Positions 1-9,616 of a DNA stretch of 64,000 nt are shown here, piece by piece. Each line of letters starts with the position of its first letter. Position 1 is the stretch's first letter. Source of the stretch: Panorpa germanica (taxonomy: Eukaryota; Arthropoda; Insecta; Mecoptera; Panorpidae); contig OY783209.1 in the NCBI GenBank assembly GCA_963678705.1, forward strand, positions 62,001 to 126,000. Reading direction: 5' to 3'. Below the pieces are notes generated by a model, which had not been told where the DNA came from, did not search any database, and was given only the letters and a program-made list of their open reading frames with translations. Both the position numbers and the translations under genes were made by a program.

Positions 1-756
1 GGCCGTTTATATTTAAAATTATAATAATGTGCCCCCTAATAGAAACTTTATATAAAATTTATAAAGGAGTATCTAGACTATCTCATATTAAAATTTGAGC
101 ATCCTAGGTCTTTATTGTAGCTTGTAATTAACGTTGCAAGCATGCTATGTCAATAAATGTAACGCTTGTGCAAACCATAGAATGCATGGCTCTAGTGTGG
201 CCCCCTTATAGCTCCTAATAGAAACATTATATAAAATTTATAAAGTAGTGTCTAGACTATCTCATATTAAAATTTGAGCATCCTAGGTCTTTATTGTAGC
301 TTGTAATTAACGTTGCAAGCATGCTATGTCAATAAATGTAACGCTTGTGCAAACCATAGAATGCATGGCTCTAGTGTGGCCCCCTTATAGCTCCTAATAG
401 AAACATTATATAAAATTTATAAAGTAGTGTCTAGACTATCTCATATTAAAATTTGAGCATCCTAGGTCTTTATTGTAGTTTGTAATTAACGTTGCAAGCA
501 TGCTATGTCAATAAATGTAACGCTTGTGCAAACCATAGAATGCATGGCTCTAGTGTGGCCCCCTTAAGGCTCCTAATAGAAACATTATATAAATTTTATA
601 AAGGAGAGTCTAGACTACCTCATATAAAAATTTCAGACTTCTATCTCTTATGGTTCATGAGATAATAACACTTGAAGCTTGATAGAACATTTTAGAACAT
701 TTGGTAGTCGAAAAATTATTCGAAAAAAATGATATTTTAACAAGGTATATTACCGT
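1..756. repeat. Partial type II unit at left edge: L, A0, A, A, A3'
   Basis: L 1-31, A0 32-210, A 211-389, A 390-568, A3' 569-756. The first base is the one that follows a C array elsewhere (GGCCGTTTAT), so a minisatellite must lie just outside the window. The last full A has TTGTAGTTTG instead of TTGTAGCTTG, a private mark also seen at about 11256. Confidence 0.93.
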
Positions 757-2167
757 GAATGTAAAATTTATGACCTATATTAACGTAACTTTTTACGCTG
801 ATTTCAAATATGTAATTTATTTTTTGGTAGGCCTCCCGGTTTTCGAGATATCGGCGTGTCAAGGGTTAAATAATGGAAAGATTTCAAAATGGTTTCCATA
901 TTTGAAATCAGCGGGAAATTCTACGTTTAAAAACGTTGTTAAATATCGAAAAAAAAACATTTGCTTTTTTGTTAAAATTTTAAAGGTTATACTCTTGTTA
1001 ATTTTACAAAAAGTTGATGGTCTCTGAATGTAAAATTTATGACCTATATTAACGTAACTTTTTACGCTGATTTCAAATATGTAATTTATTTTTTGGTAGG
1101 CCTCCCGGTTTTCGAGATATCGGCGTGTCAAGGGTTAAATAATGGAAAGATTTCAAAATGGTTTCCATATTTGAAATCAGCGAGAAATTCTACGTTTAAA
1201 AACGTTGTTAAATATCGAAAAAAAAACATTTGCTTTTTTGTTAAAATTTTAAAGGTTATTATACTCTTGTTAATTTTACAAAAAGTTGATGGTCTCTGAA
1301 TGTAAAATTTATGACCTATATTAACGTAACTTTTTACGCTGATTTCAAATATGTAATTTATTTTTTGGTAGGCCTCCCGGTTTTCGAGATATCGGCGTGT
1401 CAAGGGTTAATTAATGGAAATTTTGTCGGCCATTTTGAAAAATTTCTTTTTGCTGTAGCGCCTAAATGGCTGAACCAATTTGAAAATTGTCTATGGCGAA
1501 AAGATGCGCAGGAAATTCTATATAAAATTACATTTTCCAAATTTTTCCAAGACCCATAGTGCACCTGTAATAACGCTTGTGCAAACCATAGAATGAATGG
1601 CTCTAGTGTGGCCCCCTTATAGCTCCTAATAGAAACATTATATAAATTTTATAAAGGAGTATCTAGACTATCTTATATTAAAATTTGAGCATCCTAAGTG
1701 TTTATTGTACCTTGTAATTAACGTTGCAAGCATGCTATGTCAATAAATGTAACGCTTGTGCAAACCATAGAATGCATGGCTCTAGTGTGGCCCCCTTAAG
1801 GCTCCTAATAGAAACATTATATAAAATTTATAAAGTAGTGTCTAGACTATCTCATATTAAAATTTGAGCATCCTAGGTCTTTATTGTAGCTTGTAATTAA
1901 CGTTGCAAGCATGCTATGTCAATAAATGTAACGCTTGTGCAAACCATAGAATGCATGGCTCTAGTGTGGCCCCCTTAAGGCTCCTAATAGAAACATTATA
2001 TAAATTTTATAAAGGAGAGTCTAGACTACCTCATATAAAAATTTCAGACTTCTATCTCTTATGGTTCATGAGATAATAACACTTGAAGCTTGATAGAACA
2101 TTTTAGAACATTTGGTAGTCGAAAAATTATTCGAAAAAAATGATATTTCAACAAGGTATATTACCGT
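757..2167. repeat. Type I HOR, 1411 bp
   Basis: B 757-1025 (G), B 1026-1297 (R+ATT), D 1298-1621, A 1622-1800, A 1801-1979, A3' 1980-2167. D lacks one G (GCGCAGGAAATTC instead of GCGCAGGGAAATTC) and has AAATTTC for AAACTTC. Both marks recur only in the unit at 11535. Confidence 0.95.
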
Positions 2168-2705
2168 GAATGTAAAATTTATGACCTATATTAACGTAAC
2201 TTTTTACGCTGATTTCAAATATGTAATTTATTTTTTGGTAGGCCTCCCGGTTTTCGAGATATCGGCGTGTCAAGGGTTAAATAATGGAAAGATTTCAAAA
2301 TGGTTTCCATATTTGAAATCAGCGGGAAATTCTACGTTTAAAAACGTTGTTAAATATCGAAAAAAAAACATTTGCTTTTTTGTTAAAATTTTAAAGGTTA
2401 TACTCTTGTTAATTTTACAAAAAGTTGATGGTCTCTGAATGTAAAATTTATGACCTATATTAACGTAACTTTTTACGCTGATTTCAAATATGTAATTTAT
2501 TTTTTGGTAGGCCTCCCGGTTTTCGAGATATCGGCGTGTCAAGGGTTAAATAATGGAAAGATTTCAAAATGGTTTCCATATTTGAAATCAGCGAGAAATT
2601 CTACGTTTAAAAACGTTGTTAAATATCGAAAAAAAAACATTTGCTTTTTTGTTAAAATTTTAAAGGTTATACTCTTGTTAATTTTACAAAAAGTTGATGG
2701 TCTCT

Positions 2706-2973
2706 GAATGTAAAATTTATGACCTATATTAACGTAACTTTTTACGCTGATTTCAAATATGTAATTTATTTTTTTGTAGGCCTCCCGGTTTTCGAGATAA
2801 CGGCGTTTCAAGAGTTAAATAATGGAGATATTTCAAAATGGTTTTCAGATATGAAATCAGCGGGAAATTCTACGTTCAAAAACATTGTTAAATTTCGAAA
2901 AAAAATATTTGCTTTTTCGTTAAATTTTTAAAGGTTATACTCTTGTTAATTTTACAAAAAGTTGATGGTCTCT
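2706..2973. repeat. FF-subtype B monomer (representative, 268 bp)
   Basis: Found only in type II units. Compared with ordinary B it has TTTTTTTGTAGG instead of TTTTTTGGTAGG, GATAACGG (EcoRV word lost), TTTCAAGAG, GGAGATATT and TTTTCAGATATG. Its right part reads AAATATTTGCTTTTTCG and is one base shorter than ordinary B. The second arm of the B inverted repeat is eroded, leaving about 11 matching bases. The 2974-3242 copy is the 269-bp FF form with a longer A run. Confidence 0.93.
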
Positions 2974-3361
2974 GAATGTAAAATTTATGACCTATATTAA
3001 CGTAACTTTTTACGCTGATTTCAAATATGTAATTTATTTTTTTGTAGGCCTCCCGGTTTTCGAGATAACGGCGTTTCAAGAGTTAAATAATGGAGATATT
3101 TCAAAATGGTTTTCAGATATGAAATCAGCGGGAAATTCTACGTTCAAAAACGTTGTTAAATTTCGAAAAAAAAAAATTTGCTTTTTTGTTAAAATTTTAA
3201 AGGTTATACTCTTGTTAATTTCACAAAAAGTCGATGGTCTCCAAATGTAAAATTTATAACGTATTGTGACGTAACTTTTTACGCTGATTTCAAATGTGCA
3301 ATTTATTTTTTGGTAGGCCTCCCGGTTTTCGAGATATCGGCGTGTCAAGGGGTAAATAATG

Positions 3362-3487
3362 GACATTTGCTTTTATCGTTACGACATTTGTTTTTATCAT
3401 TACGACATTTGTTTTTATCATTACGACATTTGTTTTTATCATTACGACATTTGTTTTTATCGTTACGACATTTGTTTTTATCGTTAC
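3362..3487. repeat. C minisatellite, 6 x 21 bp
   Basis: Unit GACATTTGYTTTTATCRTTAC. The first copy has GCTTTTATCG, the next three GTTTTTATCA, the last two GTTTTTATCG. The 21-bp length keeps a frame open as a heptapeptide repeat, but there is no plausible gene around it. Confidence 0.96.
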
Positions 3488-4237
3488 GGCCGTTTATATT
3501 TAAAATTATAATAATGTGCCCCCTAATAGAAACTTTATATAAAATTTATAAAGGAGTATCTAGACTATCTCATATTTGAGCATCCTAGGTCTTTATTGTA
3601 GCTTGTAATTAACGTTGCAAGCATGCTATGTCAATAAATGTAACGCTTGTGCAAACCATAGAATGCATGGCTCTAGTGTGGCCCCCTTATAGCTCCTAAT
3701 AGAAACATTATATAAAATTTATAAAGTAGTGTCTAGACTATCTCATATTAAAATTTGAGCATCCTAGGTCTTTATTGTAGCTTGTAATTAACGTTGCAAG
3801 CATGCTATGTCAATAAATGTAACGCTTGTGCAAACCATAGAATGCATGGCTCTAGTGTGGCCCCCTTATAGCTCCTAATAGAAACATTATATCAAATTTA
3901 TAAAGTAGTGTCTAGACTATCTCATATTAAAATTTGAGCATCCTAGGTCTTTATTGTAGCTTGTAATTAACGTTGCAAGCATGCTATGTCAATAAATGTA
4001 ACGCTTTTGCAAACCATAGAATGCATGGCTCTAGTGTGGCCCCCTTAAGGCTCCTAATAGAAACATTATATAAATTTTATAAAGGAGAGTCTAGACTACC
4101 TCATATAAAAATTTCAGACTTCTATCTCTTATGGTTCATGAGATAATAACACTTGAAGCTTGATAGAACATTTTAGAACATTTGGTAGTCAAAAAATTAT
4201 TCGAAAAAAATGATATTTTAACAAGGTATATTACCGT

Positions 4238-4506
4238 GAATGTAAAATTTATGACCTATATTAACGTAACTTTTTACGCTGATTTCAAATATGTAATTTA
4301 TTTTTTGGTAGGCCTCCCGGTTTTCGAGATATCGGCGTGTCAAGGGTTAAATAATGGAAAGATTTCAAAATGGTTTCCATATTTGAAATCAGCGGGAAAT
4401 TCTACGTTTAAAAACGTTGTTAAATATCGAAAAAAAAACATTTGCTTTTTTGTTAAAATTTTAAAGGTTATACTCTTGTTAATTTTACAAAAAGTTGATG
4501 GTCTCT
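4238..4506. repeat. B monomer, G subtype (representative, 269 bp)
   Basis: Typical first B of a type I unit. It contains StuI (AGGCCT) and EcoRV (GATATC) words in the left half, an A9 run followed by CATTTGC near the right third, and a pair of inverted 17-bp arms at 4277-4293 and 4378-4394. A hand count gives 32 C, 45 G and 10 CpG in 269 bp. The sequence is open in one frame on each strand, which follows from low stop density and the inverted arms rather than from evident coding constraint. Confidence 0.95.
4277..4394. repeat. Inverted repeat inside B (17-bp perfect arms, 84-bp loop)
   Basis: CGCTGATTTCAAATATG at 4277-4293 and its exact complement CATATTTGAAATCAGCG at 4378-4394. Extending outward gives a 31-base arm with AACGTA matching again beyond a 9-base mismatched stretch. 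It is present in every full non-FF B monomer, eroded in FF, and missing its second arm in D and Bt. It could form a cruciform or hairpin; whether it does is not shown. Confidence 0.9.
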
Positions 4507-4778
4507 GAATGTAAAATTTATGACCTATATTAACGTAACTTTTTACGCTGATTTCAAATATGTAATTTATTTTTTGGTAGGCCTCCCGGTTTTCGAGATA
4601 TCGGCGTGTCAAGGGTTAAATAATGGAAAGATTTCAAAATGGTTTCCATATTTGAAATCAGCGAGAAATTCTACGTTTAAAAACGTTGTTAAATATCGAA
4701 AAAAAAACATTTGCTTTTTTGTTAAAATTTTAAAGGTTATTATACTCTTGTTAATTTTACAAAAAGTTGATGGTCTCT
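4507..4778. repeat. B monomer, R+ATT subtype (representative, 272 bp)
   Basis: Typical second B of a type I unit. It differs from the preceding G monomer by AGCGAGAAA instead of AGCGGGAAA and by three extra bases (ATT) after AAGGTT. These two diagnostic sites lie about 90 bp apart and serve as markers for placing recombination points in units that have only one B. Confidence 0.95.
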
Positions 4779-5103
4779 GAATGTAAAATTTATGACCTAT
4801 ATTAACGTAACTTTTTACGCTGATTTCAAATATGTAATTTATTTTTTGGTAGGCCTCCCGGTTTTCGAGATATCGGCGTGTCAAGGGTTAATTAATGGAA
4901 ATTTTGTCGGCCATTTTGAAAAACTTCTTTTTGCTGTAGCGCCTAAATGGCTGAACCAATTTGAAAATTGTCTATGGCGAAAAGATGCGCAGGGAAATTC
5001 TATATAAAATTACATTTTCCAAATTTTTCCAAGACCCATAGTGCACCTGTAATAACGCTTGTGCAAACCATAGAATGAATGGCTCTAGTGTGGCCCCCTT
5101 ATA
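4779..5103. repeat. D block (representative, 325 bp), mosaic of B head, unique core and A tail
   Basis: The first ~107 bp match a B monomer up to GGGTTAATTAATGGAAA. The next ~167 bp (about 4886-5052) occur nowhere else in the unit and include TAGCGCCTAAATGG and AAGATGCGCAGGG. The last ~51 bp match the end of an A monomer (from TAACGCTTGTGCAAACC), except for GAATGAATGG in place of GAATGCATGG. D therefore bridges the B and A families in every type I unit. The origin of the core is unknown; I see no terminal repeats or target-site duplication around it. Confidence 0.9.
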
Positions 5104-5282
5104 GCTCCTAATAGAAACATTATATAAATTTTATAAAGGAGTATCTAGACTATCTCATATTAAAATTTGAGCATCCTAAGTGTTTATTGTACCTTGTAAT
5201 TAACGTTGCAAGCATGCTATGTCAATAAATGTAACGCTTGTGCAAACCATAGAATGCATGGCTCTAGTGTGGCCCCCTTATA

Positions 5283-5461
5283 GCTCCTAATAGAAACATT
5301 ATATCAAATTTATAAAGTAGTGTCTAGACTATCTCATATTAAAATTTGAGCATCCTAGGTCTTTATTGTAGCTTGTAATTAACGTTGCAAGCATGCTATG
5401 TCAATAAATGTAACGCTTTTGCAAACCATAGAATGCATGGCTCTAGTGTGGCCCCCTTAAG
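5283..5461. repeat. A monomer (representative, 179 bp)
   Basis: It carries several six-base palindromes at fixed places: TCTAGA (XbaI), CCTAGG (AvrII), GCATGC (SphI) within the 8-bp palindrome AGCATGCT, and ATGCAT (NsiI). The copy directly after D differs (AAAGGAGTATC, CCTAAGTGTTTATTGTACC). The 179-bp length is close to one nucleosome plus linker, as for many centromeric satellites; that link is only an analogy. Confidence 0.95.
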
Positions 5462-5649
5462 GCTCCTAATAGAAACATTATATAAATTTTATAAAGGAGA
5501 GTCTAGACTACCTCATATAAAAATTTCAGACTTCTATCTCTTATGGTTCATGAGATAATAACACTTGAAGCTTGATAGAACATTTTAGAACATTTGGTAG
5601 TCGAAAAATTATTCGAAAAAAATGATATTTTAACAAGGTATATTACCGT
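5462..5649. repeat. A3' block (representative, 188 bp), degenerate A with B-like tail
   Basis: It starts as an A monomer (GCTCCTAATAGAAAC to GTCTAGACTACCTCATAT) and then drifts. Its TAATAACACTTGAAGCTTGATAG aligns loosely with the A segment TAATTAACGTTGCAAGCATGCTATG, so the HindIII word AAGCTT sits where A has AAGCATGCT. The last ~55 bp (TTCGAAAAAAATG to ACCGTG) resemble the A-rich end of a B monomer. TATCTC and GAGATA flank ATGGTTCAT and could form a small stem. A direct repeat, AGAACATTT, occurs twice. Every A3' ends exactly where a B begins. Confidence 0.88.
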
Positions 5650-7061
5650 GAATGTAAAATTTATGACCTATATTAACGTAACTTTTTACGCTGATTTCAA
5701 ATATGTAATTTATTTTTTGGTAGGCCTCCCGGTTTTCGAGATATCGGCGTGTCAAGGGTTAAATAATGGAAAGATTTCAAAATGGTTTCCATATTTGAAA
5801 TCAGCGGGAAATTCTACGTTTAAAAACGTTGTTAAATATCGAAAAAAAAACATTTGCTTTTTTGTTAAAATTTTAAAGGTTATACTCTTGTTAATTTTAC
5901 AAAAAGTTGATGGTCTCTGAATGTAAAATTTATGACCTATATTAACGTAACTTTTTACGCTGATTTCAAATATGTAATTTATTTTTTGGTAGGCCTCCCG
6001 GTTTTCGAGATATCGGCGTGTCAAGGGTTAAATAATGGAAAGATTTCAAAATGGTTTCCATATTTGAAATCAGCGAGAAATTCTACGTTTAAAAACGTTG
6101 TTAAATATCGAAAAAAAAACATTTGCTTTTTTGTTAAAATTTTAAAGGTTATTATACTCTTGTTAATTTTACAAAAAGTTGATGGTCTCTGAATGTAAAA
6201 TTTATGACCTATATTAACGTAACTTTTTACGCTGATTTCAAATATGTAATTTATTTTTTGGTAGGCCTCCCGGTTTTCGAGATATCGGCGTGTCAAGGGT
6301 TAATTAATGGAAATTTTGTCGGCCATTTTGAAAAACTTCTTTTTGCTGTAGCGCCTAAATGGCTGAACCAATTTGAAAATTGTCTATGGCGAAAAGATGC
6401 GCAGGGAAATTCTATATAAAATTACATTTTCCAAATTTTTCCAAGACCCATAGTGCACCTGTAATAACGCTTGTGCAAACCATAGAATGAATGGCTCTAG
6501 TGTGGCCCCCTTATAGCTCCTAATAGAAACATTATATAAATTTTATAAAGGAGTATCTAGACTATCTCATATTAAAATTTGAGCATCCTAAGTGTTTATT
6601 GTACCTTGTAATTAACGTTGCAAGCATGCTATGTCAATAAATGTAACGCTTGTGCAAACCATAGAATGCATGGCTCTAGTGTGGCCCCCTTAAGGCTCCT
6701 AATAGAAACATTATATAAAATTTATAAAGTAGTGTCTAGACTATTTCATATTAAAATTTGAGAATCCTAGGTCTTTATTGTAGCTTGTAATTAACGTTGC
6801 AAGCATGCTATGTCAATAAATGTAACGCTTGTGCAAACCATAGAATGCATGGCTCTAGTGTGGCCCCCTTAAGGCTCCTAATAGAAACATTATATAAATT
6901 TTATAAAGGAGCGTCTAGACTACCTCATATAAAAATTTCAGACTTCTATCTCTTATGGTTCATGAGATAATAACACTTGAAGCTTGATAGAACATTTTAG
7001 AACATTTGGTAGTCGAAAAATTATTCGAAAAAAATGATATTTTAACAAGGTATATTACCGT
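5650..7061. repeat. Type I HOR, 1412 bp
   Basis: B 5650-5918, B 5919-6190, D 6191-6515, A 6516-6694, A 6695-6873, A3' 6874-7061. Private marks are GACTATTTCAT with GAGAATCC in the second A and GGAGCGTCTAGAC in A3'; all recur at +10778. Confidence 0.95.
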
Positions 7062-8204
7062 GAATGTAAAATTTATGACCTATATTAACGTAACATTTTA
7101 CGCTGATTTCAAATATGTAATTTATTTTTTGGTAGGCCTCCCGGTTTTCGAGATATCGGCGTGTCAAGGGTTAAATAATGGAAAGATTTCAAAATGGTTT
7201 CCATATTTGAAATCAGCGAGAAATTCTACGTTTAAAAACGTTGTTAAATATCGAAAAAAAAACATTTGCTTTTTTGTTAAAATTTTAAAGGTTATTATAC
7301 TCTTGTTAATTTTACAAAAAGTTGATGGTCTCTGAATGTAAAATTTATGACCTATATTAACGTAACTTTTTACGCTGATTTCAAATATGTAATTTATTTT
7401 TTGGTAGGCCTCCCGGTTTTCGAGATATCGGCGTGTCAAGGGTTAATTAATGGAAATTTTGTCGGCCATTTTGAAAAACTTCTTTTTGCTGTAGCGCCTA
7501 AATGGCTGAACCAATTTGAAAATTGTCTATGGCGAAAAGATGCGCAGGGAAATTCTATATAAAATTACATTTTCCAAATTTTTCCAAGACCCATAGTGCA
7601 CCTGTAATAACGCTTGTGCAAACCATAGAATGAATGGCTCTAGTGTGGCCCCCTTATAGCTCCTAATAGAAACATTATATAAATTTTATAAAGGAGTATC
7701 TAGACTATCTCATATTAAAATTTGAGCATCCTAAGTGTTTATTGTACCTTGTAATTAACGTTGCAAGCATGCTATGTCAATAAATGTAACGCTTGTGCAA
7801 ACCATAGAATGCATGGCTCTAGTGTGGCCCCCTTAAGGCTCCTAATAGAAACATTATATAAAATTTATAAAGTAGTGTCTAGACTATTTCATATTAAAAT
7901 TTGAGCATCCTAGGTCTTTATTGTAGCTTGTAATTAACGTTGCAAGCATGCTATGTCAATAAATGTAACGCTTGTGCAAACCATAGAATGCATGGCTCTA
8001 GTGTGGCCCCCTTAAGGCTCCTAATAGAAACATTATATAAATTTTATAAAGGAGAGTCTAGACTACCTCATATAAAAATTTCAGACTTCTATCTCTTATG
8101 GTTCATGAGATAATAACACTTGAAGCTTGATAGAACATTTTAGAACATTTGGTAGTCGAAAAATTATTCGAAAAAAATGATATTTTAACAAGGTATATTA
8201 CCGT
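7062..8204. repeat. Type I HOR, short form 1143 bp (single B, R+ATT)
   Basis: B 7062-7333 (272 bp, R+ATT), D 7334-7658, A 7659-7837, A 7838-8016, A3' 8017-8204. One B is missing. The survivor has both second-B markers, so the loss removed the first B body upstream of the G/R site. It has AACATTTTACGC instead of AACTTTTTACGC, shared only with 17840. Confidence 0.95.
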
Positions 8205-9616
8205 GAATGTAAAATTTATGACCTATATTAACGTAACTTTTTACGCTGATTTCAAATATGTAATTTATTTTTTGGTAGGCCTCCCGGTTTTCGAGATATC
8301 GGCGTGTCAAGGGTTAAATAATGGAAAGATTTCAAAATGGTTTCCATATTTGAAATCAGCGGGAAATTCTACGTTTAAAAACGTTGTTAAATATCGAAAA
8401 AAAAACATTTGCTTTTTTGTTAAAATTTTAAAGGTTATACTCTTGTTAATTTTACAAAAAGTTGATGGTCTCTGAATGTAAAATTTATGACCTATATTAA
8501 CGTAACTTTTTACGCTGATTTCAAATATGTAATTTATTTTTTGGTAGGCCTCCCGGTTTTCGAGATATCGGCGTGTCAAGGGTTAAATAATGGAAAGATT
8601 TCAAAATGGTTTCCATATTTGAAATCAGCGAGAAATTCTACGTTTAAAAACGTTGTTAAATATCGAAAAAAAAACATTTGCTTTTTTGTTAAAATTTTAA
8701 AGGTTATTATACTCTTGTTAATTTTACAAAAAGTTGATGGTCTCTGAATGTAAAATTTATGACCTATATTAACGTAACTTTTTACGCTGATTTCAAATAT
8801 GTAATTTATTTTTTGGTAGGCCTCCCGGTTTTCGAGATATCGGCGTGTCAAGGGTTAATTAATGGAAATTTTGTCGGCCATTTTGAAAAACTTCTTTTTG
8901 CTGTAGCGCCTAAATGGCTGAACCAATTTGAAAATTGTCTATGGCGAAAAGATGCGCAGGGAAATTCTATATAAAATTACATTTTCCAAATTTTTCCAAG
9001 ACCCATAGTGCACCTGTAATAACGCTTGTGCAAACCATAGAATGAATGGCTCTAGTGTGGCCCCCTTATAGCTCCTAATAGAAACATTATATAAATTTTA
9101 TAAAGGAGTATCTAGACTATCTTATATTAAAATTTGAGCATCCTAAGTGTTTATTGTACCTTGTAATTAACGTTGCAAGCATGCTATGTCAATAAATGTA
9201 ACGCTTGTGCAAACCATAGAATGCATGGCTCTAGTGTGGCCCCCTTAAGGCTCCTAATAGAAACATTATATAAAATTTATAAAGTAGTGTCTAGACTATC
9301 TCATATTAAAATTTGAGCATCCTAGGTCTTTATTGTAGCTTGTAATTAACGTTGCAAGCATGCTATGTCAATAAATGTAACGCTTGTGCAAACCATAGAA
9401 TGCATGGCTCTAGTGTGGCCCCCTTAAGGCTCCTAATAGAAACATTATATAAATTTTATAAAGGAGAGTCTAGACTACCTCATATAAAAATTTCAGACTT
9501 CTATCTCTTATGGTTCATGAGATAATAACACTTGAAGCTTGATAGAACATTTTAGAACATTTGGTAGTCGAAAAATTATTCGAAAAAAATGATATTTTAA
9601 CAAGGTATATTACCGT
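8205..9616. repeat. Type I HOR, 1412 bp
   Basis: B 8205-8473, B 8474-8745, D 8746-9070, A 9071-9249, A 9250-9428, A3' 9429-9616. The A after D has ATCTTATATT instead of ATCTCATATT, a mark also seen in the 757 and 11535 units. Confidence 0.95.

Larger units (their letters stand above)
2168..4237. repeat. Type II HOR, 2070 bp
   Basis: B 2168-2436, B 2437-2705 (R without ATT), FF 2706-2973, FF 2974-3242, Bt 3243-3361, C 3362-3487, L 3488-3518, A0 3519-3691, A 3692-3870, A 3871-4049, A3' 4050-4237. A0 is 6 bp short (CTCATATTTGAGC). The third A has ATATCAAATTT and CGCTTTTGC. Confidence 0.95.
4238..5649. repeat. Type I HOR, 1412 bp (reference unit)
   Basis: B 4238-4506, B 4507-4778, D 4779-5103, A 5104-5282, A 5283-5461, A3' 5462-5649; the monomer lengths sum to exactly 1412. 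The A3' just before it has GTAGTCAAAAAATT instead of GTAGTCGAAAAATT, shared with 14960. The second A carries ATATCAAATTT and CGCTTTTGC. Confidence 0.96.

Noticed and set aside
405-425. TATA-box promoter (ATTATATAAAATTTATAAAG) in A monomers
   Set aside because: AT-rich words are expected here, there is no initiator or downstream gene, and the word recurs in every A monomer.
701-1027. 108-codon open frame starting at TTG and its many copies, plus the 90-codon minus-strand frames
   Set aside because: They start on a non-ATG codon or at repeat boundaries, overlap on both strands, have no recognisable domain, and are broken by one-base indels in FF copies. They follow from repeat structure.
3362-3487. 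CRISPR-like array
   Set aside because: Copies abut with no spacers, there is no leader or cas gene, and the array sits inside a eukaryote-like satellite.
3362-3487. Interstitial telomeric repeat
   Set aside because: The 21-bp unit contains no TTAGG or TTAGGG type motif on either strand.
3310-3579. Open frame with a heptapeptide repeat over the minisatellite
   Set aside because: A 21-bp repeat without a stop is open by arithmetic. The flanks are ordinary B head and A0 satellite, with no gene signals.
4315-4335. CENP-B box (TTCGNNNNANNCGGG)
   Set aside because: The minus strand reads CTCGAAAACCGGG: there are only five bases between TCG and CGGG instead of seven, and TTCG is not intact.
4318-4336. 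tRNA-like B box (GGTTTTCGAGATATC)
   Set aside because: Two extra T break the consensus, and no A box or cloverleaf can be found around it.
4886-5052. D core as an inserted transposable element
   Set aside because: No terminal inverted repeats, target-site duplication, poly-A tail or coding remnant were seen; it may be foreign, but nothing supports a named element.
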